From NCBI GenBank assembly GCA_031292525.1, contig JARLGY010000019.1, positions 248,001 to 312,000 on the forward strand: a stretch of DNA of 64,000 nt, in the 5' to 3' direction. Source of the stretch: Flavipsychrobacter sp. (GTDB lineage Bacteria; Bacteroidota; Bacteroidia; Chitinophagales; Chitinophagaceae). Below the pieces are notes generated by a model. The model ran no database searches and had not been told where the DNA came from. It worked only from the letters and a program-made list of their open reading frames with translations. Made by a program: the position numbers and the translations under genes. Shown in pieces: positions 53,121 to 62,079 of this stretch. How positions within the stretch are numbered: the stretch's first letter is position 1; every line of letters begins with the position of its first letter.

Positions 53121-53528
53121 ATGGCAGCAACATCTACGCTTCCGAAGATCGTTATTATTGAAGACGATCCGGCACTGCAAATGGTTATATCGAGATTTTT
53201 TGAAAACAGGTTTCAGGTCACTGTTTTCAATAATGGCATGGATGGCCTTGCTTATTTGCAGGAAGGCAATATACCAGACATCATAGTTTCAGATCTTAAT
53301 ACCCCACAGCTTAATGGTTATGAATTAATTAAACAGATCAAATCAAGCGGTTTTTTTAATGCAATACCAATTATGATACTATCGGGCGAAGAAAGTACCG
53401 AGAGCAGAATAAAATGCCTTGAGGCTGGCGCCGATGATTATCTTGTAAAACCATTTAACCCACGCGAGCTTGAAGCACGCATAAATGTAATACTTAAACG
53501 CAGCGGAAAAATATTTACAACCTCATAG
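53121..53528 (+). CDS. Single-domain CheY-like response regulator
   Basis: The 135 residues are one receiver domain: KIVIIEDDPALQMVISRFFE (acidic pair), IIVSDLNTPQLNGYELIKQI (phospho-Asp), IPIMILSGEESTES (Ser instead of Thr), GADDYLVKPFNPRELEARIN (Lys). There is no output domain. It precedes the sugar transferase by only 6 nt, so both belong to one transcript. It may act on the transferase or on its degenerate receiver partner, which lacks the phosphorylation site. Confidence 0.9.
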   Translation: MAATSTLPKIVIIEDDPALQMVISRFFENRFQVTVFNNGMDGLAYLQEGNIPDIIVSDLNTPQLNGYELIKQIKSSGFFNAIPIMILSGEESTESRIKCLEAGADDYLVKPFNPRELEARINVILKRSGKIFTTS

Positions 53529-53534
53529 TTTTTC

Positions 53535-54740
53535 ATGTACAACGCCCCAATAGCACCACTGCCCAAAAGATTAGTGGCCTTGATCAATGTGAGTCCCACA
53601 AACTTCGATCTGATATCTTCTTGTCAATTGGGCGATATAGAACTGGTTAACTTCAGTAATAGTGTTGAGTTTATTAACACCTGGGAGAAGCAAAAACTGG
53701 ATATTATTGGCATTATTTCGGAAAGTGAAATAATGGCACCGCTAGGCATACCCCAGCTAGAAAACCTAAAGAGCAAAAAAGTACCCAGCCTACCCTTCTT
53801 CCTCATCTGCAACCAGCTCAACGAGAACCTGGCAAAGATATGCCTGCATGCAGGGGTAGCCGATGTTTTTAAAACCCCCATAAACAAAGCAGACATTGAA
53901 ACCCGCATAGCCTTTCTACTGGCCCATTGGGACGTTTTAAATAAACACAAGAGCCAAGAGAATACCAAAGCCTATAAAACACCACTGGCAAAAAGAATTT
54001 TTGACATTGTGTTTGCAGGCGGCGCACTTCTCTTCCTGTCTCCATTCCTGCTTATCATTATTATCATAATGAAGCTGGAGTCAAAAGGGCCCGTATTTTA
54101 CTACTCTCTACGGGTAGGCACCGGTTATAAGATCTTTAAGTTCTATAAGCTGCGCTCTATGTATGTAAATGCAGATAAGCGCCTTAAAGAACTACAGCAC
54201 CTGAACCAGTACAACAACAAAGAAACAGCAGAGGGTGCTGAAGAAGCCACGGTGCAAACCATACTCTGCGATGAATGCCGCCTGGCTGGCGACCGTTGCC
54301 GCCAACCGCTGTACTCTGACAATAATACCTGGTGCGAAAAACAGTTCCAGACCACTAAAAAATCTAAGAGTGGTTCTGCTTTCTTTAAGCTTAAGGACGA
54401 TCCCCGCATCACCAAAATTGGTAAGATACTCCGCAACACCAGTATAGACGAGCTACCCCAACTGTGGAATGTAGTGATAGGCGACATGAGCATTGTAGGC
54501 AACAGACCACTACCATTGTACGAGGCCGAACGACTTACCACCGATAAGTATGCGCCACGCTTTATGGCCCCAGCAGGCATTACCGGCCTATGGCAAGTAG
54601 AGAAGAGAGGCAAGGGCGAAATGAGCGAAGAAGAACGCCTGATGCTGGATAACGTATATGCAGAAAACCACAGCTTCTTAAACGACATTAAACTGATACT
54701 AAAAACTATACCTGCACTCTTCCAGAAAGAGAGTGTATAG
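53535..54740 (+). CDS. Undecaprenyl-phosphate sugar-1-phosphate transferase with pseudo-receiver and cysteine insert
   Basis: The 401 residues fall into three parts. Residues 11-128 look like a degenerate receiver: RLVALINVS, then LDIIGIISES where the phospho-Asp is lost, and VADVFKTPINKADIETRI where the receiver Lys becomes Thr. Residues 150-395 form a bacterial sugar transferase (PglC/WcaJ-like): one hydrophobic helix AGGALLFLSPFLLIIIIIMK, KFYKLRSM, NTSIDELPQLWNV, SIVGNRPLPLYE. An insert with Cys245, Cys248, Cys255 and Cys267 suits a metal site. It would start an exopolysaccharide repeat unit on the lipid carrier. It is 6 nt after the CheY-like gene. Confidence 0.88.
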   Translation: MYNAPIAPLPKRLVALINVSPTNFDLISSCQLGDIELVNFSNSVEFINTWEKQKLDIIGIISESEIMAPLGIPQLENLKSKKVPSLPFFLICNQLNENLAKICLHAGVADVFKTPINKADIETRIAFLLAHWDVLNKHKSQENTKAYKTPLAKRIFDIVFAGGALLFLSPFLLIIIIIMKLESKGPVFYYSLRVGTGYKIFKFYKLRSMYVNADKRLKELQHLNQYNNKETAEGAEEATVQTILCDECRLAGDRCRQPLYSDNNTWCEKQFQTTKKSKSGSAFFKLKDDPRITKIGKILRNTSIDELPQLWNVVIGDMSIVGNRPLPLYEAERLTTDKYAPRFMAPAGITGLWQVEKRGKGEMSEEERLMLDNVYAENHSFLNDIKLILKTIPALFQKESV

Positions 54741-54831
54741 TTTTTTGATCGCTACAAAACACAAGCAGGCGCAGGGATATAAAACTGCAACGACCTGAAC
54801 TTATTTTATCAACACCACAAAGCATTTTTCC

Positions 54832-55659
54832 ATGAGGCCAATAGCCATGCCGGCATACATAAAGCAATTATGGGAAGCTGACAGCAGCAGGAATAATGAG
54901 TATATAGCCAGCATACGCCAACAATATGCTGCACTTAGCAAAGGTGGGGCTGTGGAGCCCGAAGTATCGATAGTGATACCTGCATATAACGAGGAAGCCA
55001 ACATACTGCGCACGCTCAGCTCCTTATGTAATAATATTACAGACCGCGCGGTAGAGATAATAGTGGTGAACAATAACTCTAAAGACAATACTGAAACCCT
55101 GGTCAACAGCTCCTCTGTGCCCTGCATACTGGAAGCTAAGCAGGGCATAACTAATGCCCGCAACGCCGGGTTGGCCAAGGCACGGGGTAAGTATATACTC
55201 AATGCTGATGGAGACAGCATATACCCCCGCCACTGGATAGAAGAAATGGTAGCGCCTATGGCCAACAACCCCGATGTAGCTGTTACTTATGGACGGTTTG
55301 CTTTTATACCTGTTGGCACTACAGGGCGCCTTACTTACTTTTTTTACGAGTACATTGGCGATGCCCTGCGCTACCGCAATAAATATTTTAAAGAAGAAGC
55401 CGTGAATGCTTACGGTTTTAACTCAGGTTTCAGGCGTGAGCAGGGGTTGCAGGTAGATGGCTTTAACCACCCACCCGAAGCTAATGAAGATGGCTGGCTG
55501 GCTGTGAAGCTACGCAGCGCCGGCTTCGGTAAGCTGTTTTATGTAACCGACATAAAAGCCCTGGTATGGACCACCGACCGCCGTATACAAATAGATGGCG
55601 GATTATACAAGGCCACCATACGCCGCATCAAGCGTGTGTTCTTTGGTGGACCACGTTAG
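54832..55659 (+). CDS. Family 2 glycosyltransferase
   Basis: This 275-residue GT-A enzyme has EVSIVIPAYNEEANILRTLS, EIIVVNNNSKDNTETLVNSS and the DxD-like LNADGDSIYPRHWIEEMVAP, followed by an acceptor-side region. It lies 91 nt downstream of the sugar transferase with the same orientation and probably adds a sugar in the same polysaccharide pathway. A short membrane-associated C-terminus (RRIKRVFFGGPR) is basic. No transporter or polymerase gene is nearby. Confidence 0.9.
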   Translation: MRPIAMPAYIKQLWEADSSRNNEYIASIRQQYAALSKGGAVEPEVSIVIPAYNEEANILRTLSSLCNNITDRAVEIIVVNNNSKDNTETLVNSSSVPCILEAKQGITNARNAGLAKARGKYILNADGDSIYPRHWIEEMVAPMANNPDVAVTYGRFAFIPVGTTGRLTYFFYEYIGDALRYRNKYFKEEAVNAYGFNSGFRREQGLQVDGFNHPPEANEDGWLAVKLRSAGFGKLFYVTDIKALVWTTDRRIQIDGGLYKATIRRIKRVFFGGPR

Positions 55660-55662
55660 TGG

Positions 55663-57264
55663 CTAATGCTCGACCATCACTTTATAGCTGCTGTTATTCC
55701 CCAATTCGCCAGTTACTAATACTATGTACATACCGGTTGGTATATTATGCGTATTTACCTCCTCTGTATTTTTAGCGTTGGCGTTTGTGTATAGTACCTG
55801 GCCTATGCTGTTGATGAGGGCAACTTTGTAGCTGTAACCTGCCGGCAGCTTGATGGATAATTGGTCGGTTGTAGGGTTGGGGTAAACCTGAATCTGCTCT
55901 AAAGAATTTTTAATGTCTGGTACAGCTAACCCAACATAACTACCGCAGGACGTGTTTCCTTTTTTATGCACATATCCTAACGAATAAAAGTCGTTTGTAT
56001 TATCAGGATCGTTTTCGAAATCATAGTATAAAATTCCGAGCGTACCGTAGTTGCCAATATTAACAGGATAGCTACCGGTAAGGCTGTTTAATACAGGCAT
56101 GCCACCAAACCCTAATTTGAACATATATGATCCACCAACCACCTCACCGTAATTTACCTGAACTCCAGAATTTCCAATAACAATCCTATCGGATTCATAC
56201 ATGTACAGGTTACTTGTATAACACCATGATGCATCGTTGGGGGTGTAGTAATAAATATAACCATGATGGCGATAATCTTCCGGCATTAATTGTGCAGTAT
56301 CGAAAAACAAAGTTTTATCCACGTTGAACGTTATATCACTAAAAGACATAGAACCCTCAAGTAAATTCATAACTCGCCGTTCCTTATATTCCCATTCGTG
56401 CACCTCGTATTCGATATGGTCTGTATAAATACCTTTCTTGAAAATCGTGTCTAAGAAATGTGCACGTTCAGGGTCGGTACCATAGTATTGAGCCTCAAAT
56501 ACGTCACCGATGCTGAAGTTATTCACTTCGTCCATCTGAGGATCATAGAACTTCGTCTGGCTAAAAGTCAGGTCATAAATATCAGGACTTTTATTGGTGC
56601 TCAGGTCTGTGTAGTAATCAAATTTATCCATCCCATTTAAATTATAAGCAGCTCCTGGAAGGTGCATAGGAAACATATATAAATCGCAAACCTGCGCAAA
56701 ACCGTGCGACTTACTGAGGATAATATCTAAACCATTAACAGGATCTGCTAAATTAATTATACCATTTTTATAGGCTTTGACCTTGATCGTTTTTATTGAA
56801 TCTGCAACGCCCAATATAGTCATGACACCTTTGGAAACCATAGTAGCTGTATAATACCAATTAGTAGTGTCTTTGAATAGCACCCAGGTATCGCCAACAT
56901 TGGCTTGTGTTTTTACAATAACTGTATCGCCCCAATAATTATCAAATAGAAAAGTACCATCCGGAAGCTGAGTGACCTTTTTACCCAACCAACTGCCTCC
57001 ATTAGAGTCAAGACTTGTATAAGAGCCAACTGGCAGATATACACCATAATTGCCCCTTATTGAATGAAAGGGATAATAAATTGTGTTATTACCGACATGC
57101 CTAACAGAATCAATATTCATGCACCGCAAATACCCACCGGCAGAATATTTACCCGTATCGGTGTTCACAAAATACTGCCGCACGCCTGGTATAAAGCAGT
57201 TGTAGTTTTGCCCAAATGCGCTAAATGATGTACAAAGCAACAATAAGAATAAAAGTCTATTCAT
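55663..57264 (-). CDS. T9SS type A secreted protein (paralogue 1)
   Basis: This 533-residue protein has a signal peptide (NRLLFLLLLCTSFSAFGQ) and a long beta-rich body with GGSWLGKKVTQLPDGTFLFD, NYWGDTVIVKTQANVGDTWV and HGFAQVCDLYMFPMHLPG. A C-terminal sorting domain follows: IQVYPNPTTDQLSIKLPAG, VALINSIGQVLYTN and HNIPTGMYIVLVTGELG. No enzymatic motif is recognised. It is the close paralogue of the next gene (57277-58839), 12 nt apart, probably one operon. Cargo would be sent out through T9SS. Confidence 0.85.
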   Translation of the reverse strand: MNRLLFLLLLCTSFSAFGQNYNCFIPGVRQYFVNTDTGKYSAGGYLRCMNIDSVRHVGNNTIYYPFHSIRGNYGVYLPVGSYTSLDSNGGSWLGKKVTQLPDGTFLFDNYWGDTVIVKTQANVGDTWVLFKDTTNWYYTATMVSKGVMTILGVADSIKTIKVKAYKNGIINLADPVNGLDIILSKSHGFAQVCDLYMFPMHLPGAAYNLNGMDKFDYYTDLSTNKSPDIYDLTFSQTKFYDPQMDEVNNFSIGDVFEAQYYGTDPERAHFLDTIFKKGIYTDHIEYEVHEWEYKERRVMNLLEGSMSFSDITFNVDKTLFFDTAQLMPEDYRHHGYIYYYTPNDASWCYTSNLYMYESDRIVIGNSGVQVNYGEVVGGSYMFKLGFGGMPVLNSLTGSYPVNIGNYGTLGILYYDFENDPDNTNDFYSLGYVHKKGNTSCGSYVGLAVPDIKNSLEQIQVYPNPTTDQLSIKLPAGYSYKVALINSIGQVLYTNANAKNTEEVNTHNIPTGMYIVLVTGELGNNSSYKVMVEH

Positions 57265-57276
57265 TGGGTTTATAGT

Positions 57277-58839
57277 TTAGTGCTGCACGACTACTTTGTA
57301 ATTACTGCTACGACCATTTTCATCGGTTACAGATGCTATGTATATGCCAGCGGGTAAGTATTGTATATTGATTACTTCGGTGTTCTTACCATAGGGATTA
57401 CTATATAAGGTCTGCCCTACGCTGTTCACGATTGCTATTTTAAAAATATGGTCAGGTGGCAGTTTTATAGATAGCTCGTCCGAGACAGGGTTCGGGAATA
57501 TTTTTATCTCTGCCAGCGGATTAGTAATATTACTTACGCCCAAGCTCACATAATTGCCACATGCAGGGTAGCCTCTTTTGTGGGCGTATATCAGGTTAAG
57601 TCCGGTTCCTACAATACTTGGGTCGGTACACAATGAACTTTCTATTGCACCAATTCCCAATTTGTAAAACTGCTCAAAACCACAAAATTCCCCGAATTCT
57701 ACCTGAACAATATCATTTTGACTAGTAACAGGATTGAAAGCATGTGATAAAAAATCTTTCTTGCTACCGTACACACTGCTGGTATAGCACCAGCTATCGT
57801 CAAAAGGTATATAGTAGTTGATACCGGAGGGATGATAAAAATCTTCTGGCATAAACGCTTCTGGAATACCCCCCCGGGTTGTATCTACAGTGATCGTCGT
57901 ATTGTTATAGATCAGCTTGGTTTGAAAAGCATGCGTTATTACGTTATCATATGTAGAAACTTCGCTCCAGCTATTGATGCCATACTCTATTACCAGGTTG
58001 GCGTATATCCCTTTGTTGGCAATAGTGTCTATAGTATAGGCTTGCTGCGTAATGTCTGAATAAGAATTATATTCAAATACATCTCCAACATTAAAGTTAT
58101 TAATTTCTTCTTCCGTTGGGTTATGGTAGTCTACCAAATTGTACGTGAAATTGTATTTATTTGGGGGATAATAGCCTATATAAGTGCTGTAGCCCTCTAT
58201 ACTAACATCTGTATAATAGTCAAATCCCCCTGAATAAGCGATACCCGGCCTATGCATTGGAAACATATAAAGGTCGCAAACCTGGGCAAAACCATGGTTC
58301 TTGGTTATGATGATATTTAGATCATTTAACGGATCGGCAGTATTGATGCTGCCATTTTTATAAGCAGCTATTTTAATGGTTTTTTCCGAATCGGGAACAC
58401 CTAGTACGGTCATTATCCCTTTGGATGTCATGGTGGCCGTATAATACCAATGGGTGGTATCGTTATACAACATCCAAGTATCGCCCACATTGGCCTGGGT
58501 TTTTATGATCACAGTGTCGCCCCAATAATTATCGAACAGGAACGTACCATCAGGTTCCTGCACAACCCTTTTACCCAGCCAGCTACCACCGTTGGTATCC
58601 AAGCTGGGTAACTGGTAACCATATGTACCCCTTGCAGTGTGAAATGGATAATAGACCGTTGTATTGCCCACCTGCTTTACCGAATCGATACGCATACCAC
58701 GCAGGTAACCACCTTTGTAGTATGCATTGGTATCGCTATTTACAAAAAACTGCCGTGTAGCGGGCGTAAAGCAATTGTAGTTTTGCGCGAATGCAGTATA
58801 TGATATGCAGAGCGATAATAGAAGCAGGAGCCTTCTCAT
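57277..58839 (-). CDS. T9SS type A secreted protein (paralogue 2)
   Basis: This 520-residue protein has a signal peptide (RRLLLLLSLCISYTAFAQ), then the same blocks: GGSWLGKRVVQEPDGTFLFD, NYWGDTVIIKTQANVGDTWM, HGFAQVCDLYMFPMHRPG. A C-terminal sorting domain follows (IKIFPNPVSDELSIKLPPD, IAIVNSVGQTLYSN, LPAGIYIASVTDENG). Identity is highest in the first 200 residues and the C-terminal 80; the middle diverges. Tandem duplication is inferred. Function unknown. Confidence 0.85.
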   Translation of the reverse strand: MRRLLLLLSLCISYTAFAQNYNCFTPATRQFFVNSDTNAYYKGGYLRGMRIDSVKQVGNTTVYYPFHTARGTYGYQLPSLDTNGGSWLGKRVVQEPDGTFLFDNYWGDTVIIKTQANVGDTWMLYNDTTHWYYTATMTSKGIMTVLGVPDSEKTIKIAAYKNGSINTADPLNDLNIIITKNHGFAQVCDLYMFPMHRPGIAYSGGFDYYTDVSIEGYSTYIGYYPPNKYNFTYNLVDYHNPTEEEINNFNVGDVFEYNSYSDITQQAYTIDTIANKGIYANLVIEYGINSWSEVSTYDNVITHAFQTKLIYNNTTITVDTTRGGIPEAFMPEDFYHPSGINYYIPFDDSWCYTSSVYGSKKDFLSHAFNPVTSQNDIVQVEFGEFCGFEQFYKLGIGAIESSLCTDPSIVGTGLNLIYAHKRGYPACGNYVSLGVSNITNPLAEIKIFPNPVSDELSIKLPPDHIFKIAIVNSVGQTLYSNPYGKNTEVINIQYLPAGIYIASVTDENGRSSNYKVVVQH

Positions 58840-59025
58840 GGGTTATAAGGGATGTTAATACTAATATACAATAAATAACAGCTTATATAATATTATTTTT
58901 GACGTCGGATGCAGATACATTATACCATTTGAACCATTAAAATTAGTGGTGGCTAAAGCCGAAATGTGTTGTTAGTATAGTCCCCAGCATGAATGCTGGG
59001 GTTATTGCATCAAACGATAAACGCC

Positions 59026-60144
59026 TCATATAGATATTCCATTGGTATTACTCCAGTTTTCGCCTATCGAAGCCCATTTGCCGAGCTGGTCGCGCTCGCC
59101 GAATTTTATTTCGCGCTTCCTTTTGAGTTTGGGGTCGTAAACCATATCGCGACCTAACCATTTGACACCGCCAGGGAGTAATGGGATATTTGGGTAGCAT
59201 TTTTTTAGTTCTTCAGGAATATCATAACCTTCGTTTGAACCGGTGCAATGCCCGGTAATGCCCGGTGGCGGGCATGGTGAATTTTGCAGTTGCATGGCTG
59301 GAGATGCTTGCTGTGCAATGGTTTCGGCTGGAGCCGTACTTTGAATGCCTGATACCTGATGAAAAACGGAACCGGGCATTGGAGCCGTTTGAGCGGAACC
59401 AGGGTTATTCTTTTCCCACTCGACATCGAACCCCATTTTACGGAGTTCTTCGGCTTCGTCCCAAGTCATATTGCGAGATGTCTTCTGCTTATAATCGAAT
59501 ACAGTATTGGGACCGATCCACATGGGGCCACTTTTGAGTATGGGTGCAGGGTTGGTACTGAGCTCGCGCCAGGTGATTAATTTCTTTGCAGGGGCGCCAG
59601 GCCTGTTTTCTTCGTCCTGATCGAGCTCTTCTTTTATGGGAGCTATGACAGACGTATCGGCTTCCGGCAAGTGTGCATCATACAAAAATTCGTACGGTTT
59701 GTAACCAGACTTTTTCTGATCCTTGAAGTATGTGGACGCATAGCTGACGAGTTTTTTAGTAAACTCGTTATCTGCATTGACCATGTAATTTGAAAAGGCC
59801 ATCATGACCTGTATGTTGGTGCTGAGTGAGTTGGCAGTGCCGAGCTTATCTATACAGTTGATGAGCTTGCGGGTTATTTCGGCCTCCTGGATGGTTGGAA
59901 AGCGATTGCCTTCTTCGCGGGATGCTATGTGGTTCTGCAGTTCGACCATCTGGCTGTAGAGGTGATTGACGGCGACAGCTGGAACGGCGAGGGTGGCTTT
60001 TTTGAGCTCGTCCCAGGCTTCCTGTTTTATCCACCGGTAGATTGTTTTACCGTCGACACCGACGGCCTGTGCTATTTCTTTTTGTGTGCGGCCAGTGCCG
60101 AAATATAGTTCTTTGGCTTGCTGCTGCTGTGTAATTTTATTCAT
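59026..60144 (-). CDS. HTH protein resembling a phage terminase small subunit
   Basis: The 372-residue protein begins with an HTH module: QQQAKELYFGTGRTQKEIAQ, AVGVDGKTIYRWIKQEAWDE. This resembles the N-terminal region of PBSX-type or gpM-like terminase small subunits. A helical middle (residues about 60-150: LYSQMVELQNHIASREEGNR) and a Pro/Gln-rich, low-complexity C-terminal half follow, with a WLGRDMVYDPKLKRKREIKF end. No large subunit, capsid or other phage gene lies nearby. It may be a domesticated or degraded phage gene, or a transcription factor. Two similar WIGPNTVFDYKQKTSRNMTW and WLGRDMVYDPKLKRKREIKF blocks repeat within it. Confidence 0.6.
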   Translation of the reverse strand: MNKITQQQQAKELYFGTGRTQKEIAQAVGVDGKTIYRWIKQEAWDELKKATLAVPAVAVNHLYSQMVELQNHIASREEGNRFPTIQEAEITRKLINCIDKLGTANSLSTNIQVMMAFSNYMVNADNEFTKKLVSYASTYFKDQKKSGYKPYEFLYDAHLPEADTSVIAPIKEELDQDEENRPGAPAKKLITWRELSTNPAPILKSGPMWIGPNTVFDYKQKTSRNMTWDEAEELRKMGFDVEWEKNNPGSAQTAPMPGSVFHQVSGIQSTAPAETIAQQASPAMQLQNSPCPPPGITGHCTGSNEGYDIPEELKKCYPNIPLLPGGVKWLGRDMVYDPKLKRKREIKFGERDQLGKWASIGENWSNTNGISI

Positions 60145-60438
60145 GGGGGATAGGGTTTACAGGTTTCTTGGTGTAAAGATGTTTATTTTCTGTGTACCAG
60201 AATAATTGGGGTTTTGTGGTACTGCAGGGAGTGCGTGGAGTACTACTGTGGGTGTGGTATGGTGTTTTTTTTATTTGGCTGCAGGGTTTGCCAGGATGGG
60301 GTATTAGTGATTTGTGTGTTGTAAATGCAAGCATATAGACGACTTAAAAAATATGTCCCTATAACAGGCACGAAATACGGGAGGAATACGATAGAATATA
60401 ACTAATGCACTGTTTGCAAGGGAATGGTCTTTGTGTAG
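60145..60438. other. 294-bp intergenic region, G/T-rich on the plus strand
   Basis: This stretch between the divergent terminase-like gene and the DoxX-like gene is strikingly G/T-rich on the plus strand (for example GGGAGTGCGTGGAGTACTAC), unlike its neighbours. No credible ORF, tRNA or strong hairpin is seen. It probably holds the two divergent promoters. Confidence 0.35.
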
Positions 60439-60855
60439 TTGCTAACAACAGAAACAACCATTGTGGAAACAAAGCGCATACAGCAAGCAGCAAGGATAAT
60501 TTTGGGGGCCAATTTAATACTGGCGGGTATAGGGCATCTTTCGTTTGCCAGAAAGGGTTTCCAGGCACAGGTGCCGAACTGGGTGCCCCTGAAAAAGGAT
60601 GATACCGTAGTATATTCAGGCATTGTGGAGATAGCATTGGGCAGCGCTATTGTACTTACTCCCAAAAAGTACCGATCTGCTATGGGCAAAATAGCTGCGG
60701 CGTTCTTTGTTGCGGTTTTCCCCGGGAATATAGCCCAGTATACGCACAAGCGGAGCGCCTTGAATTTGGATACTGACAAGAAAAGGTTCATTCGATTACT
60801 GTTTCAACCAGCGCTTGTGTATTGGGCTTTGAAGAGTACTAATACTAAATCTTAA
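60439..60855 (+). CDS. DoxX-like integral membrane protein
   Basis: This protein has about 138 residues from a TTG start (or 130 from the GTG at 60463). It shows ILGANLILAGIGHLSFARKG, FQAQVPNWVPLKKDDTVVYS, GIVEIALGSAIVLTPKK and AFFVAVFPGNIAQYTHKRSA, LNLDTDKKRFIRLLFQPALV. This is the DoxX family's small membrane-protein pattern with conserved PxW and GNxxQ blocks. It has three or four helices. No canonical ATG start exists in frame, so the exact N-terminus is uncertain. Confidence 0.75.
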   Translation: MLTTETTIVETKRIQQAARIILGANLILAGIGHLSFARKGFQAQVPNWVPLKKDDTVVYSGIVEIALGSAIVLTPKKYRSAMGKIAAAFFVAVFPGNIAQYTHKRSALNLDTDKKRFIRLLFQPALVYWALKSTNTKS

Positions 60856-60924
60856 ACCTTATTTTGCGGCGATGAATTCAGAAATGTTATAATAATATAA
60901 AAGAGTTCTAAATCTGCACCCAGA

Positions 60925-61899
60925 TTAAAGACCAATCTGCCCCAGCAGTTTCATAGCGCAAGCCTCGACAGAAATATGGGCGTTCACAGAGATAGCGATA
61001 AATGCTTTTTTCGCCGTGTCATAAACTAACAAGGCACGATAGGTTTCGGTACCTCCGCTGTGACCAATCCAAATATCATTACTTCCGGTAATTTCGCTAA
61101 AGTCTGTCAGCATAATACCATTGCCGTAATAGATTCCCTTGTCAGGCATAGGATACAAATCTTTGAGCCGATTATAAAGACCGGGCTTTGTTGTCATCAG
61201 GTAATACAATAACATGACCATATCGTTGGCATTGCTTAGGACATCCCCTGCACCCAATGGTACTGAGTAGTCTTCTTTAACGATCTGTCCATTTGCATGG
61301 GCAAGTGCCAAATCAGCAGCAGGTGTGTTTTCTTCCAGTATGTGCAATGAAGTTAAGTGCATTGGAGTAGCGATACGTTCCTGCACGATACGTGCAAATT
61401 TCCTTCCTTCAATTTTTTCGGCAATTAAAGCCAGCAACAAGTAATTAGTATTACTATATGACCAATACTGACCGGGACGGAAGAGATTCTTTCGGCTAGC
61501 AGCCAATTTTAATAATTGATTGGGGGAATAATAATGGTTAATATCAAATATTTTAGAATCATTATTAAAGCTATAAATCCCGCTAGTTTGTTCAAGCAGG
61601 TTAGCTATTGTGATATCATTGGCGTTCTCTATCTGCGGGAACCAATTAACAAGCTTATTATCTACTGTTAGCTTATGTTCCTCAATCAACTGGCTAATGA
61701 TGGACGCAGTTATTAACTTCGTGACACTAGCCCAATAAAAGACAGTAGTATTATCAACCCTTTTGTTAGCAGGTTTTGAAATAAAGCCTGTATCTGTGTG
61801 CCACATACCCTGGCCTGGAACTAGAATAGCCGCAGTCATGCCAGGCATGCCTGTGTGAGCAAACAAAAACCTAACTGTGTTATCCAGACTGTCTTTCAA
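60925..61899 (-). CDS. Serine hydrolase of the beta-lactamase/penicillin-binding-like family (lacks its signal peptide)
   Basis: The 324-residue catalytic domain has SxxK motif SVTK in FYWASVTKLITASI, YSN in PGQYWSYSNTNYLLLALIAE, and a HxGG triad-like motif IGHSGGTETYRALLVYDT. It would act on a beta-lactam- or peptide-like substrate. The readable start at 61897-61899 is a TTG just before the domain. Upstream, still in frame, lies a signal peptide (61963-62079) separated by two stop codons. The domain looks intact, so the gene is either newly broken, translated from the TTG as a cytosolic protein, or rescued by readthrough. Confidence 0.75.
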   Translation of the reverse strand: MKDSLDNTVRFLFAHTGMPGMTAAILVPGQGMWHTDTGFISKPANKRVDNTTVFYWASVTKLITASIISQLIEEHKLTVDNKLVNWFPQIENANDITIANLLEQTSGIYSFNNDSKIFDINHYYSPNQLLKLAASRKNLFRPGQYWSYSNTNYLLLALIAEKIEGRKFARIVQERIATPMHLTSLHILEENTPAADLALAHANGQIVKEDYSVPLGAGDVLSNANDMVMLLYYLMTTKPGLYNRLKDLYPMPDKGIYYGNGIMLTDFSEITGSNDIWIGHSGGTETYRALLVYDTAKKAFIAISVNAHISVEACAMKLLGQIGL

Positions 61900-61962
61900 A
61901 GGGCCAGTGATCTGTTTACTTGTTTCGTAATATTCTGCCTACGGCAGCAAGGTTGCGGGCGG

Positions 61963-62079
61963 TTAGATATGTTTTTTTTCTCCCAGGTATTTTGCCTGGG
62001 CAAAACATGGAATGCGGTTGAATAAAGCCAATATAATCACGGCAAAGCAAAAGGACAGGTGTTTTGAATCAGTTTTCAT
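61963..62079 (-). pseudogene. Detached signal peptide of the serine hydrolase (in-frame stops)
   Basis: From the ATG at 62077-62079 the reading is MKTDSKHLSFCFAVIILALF...CFAQ, a good signal peptide, then AKYLGEKKHI and TAA at 61963-61965. A TAG follows eight codons later, and then, in the same frame, AEYYETSKQITGPLKDSLDN joins the hydrolase domain. The conserved frame across 61 codons shows the two parts once formed one exported protein. Confidence 0.65.

Noticed and set aside
58984-59004. CCCCAGCA/TGCTGGGG hairpin downstream of the terminase-like gene
   Set aside because: The stem is good but has no T-run on either strand, so neither a terminator nor another role can be supported.
60137-60334. 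A 65-codon minus-strand frame upstream of the terminase-like gene
   Set aside because: It is a Pro/Thr/His-rich reading of the G/T-rich intergenic region with no gene-like features.
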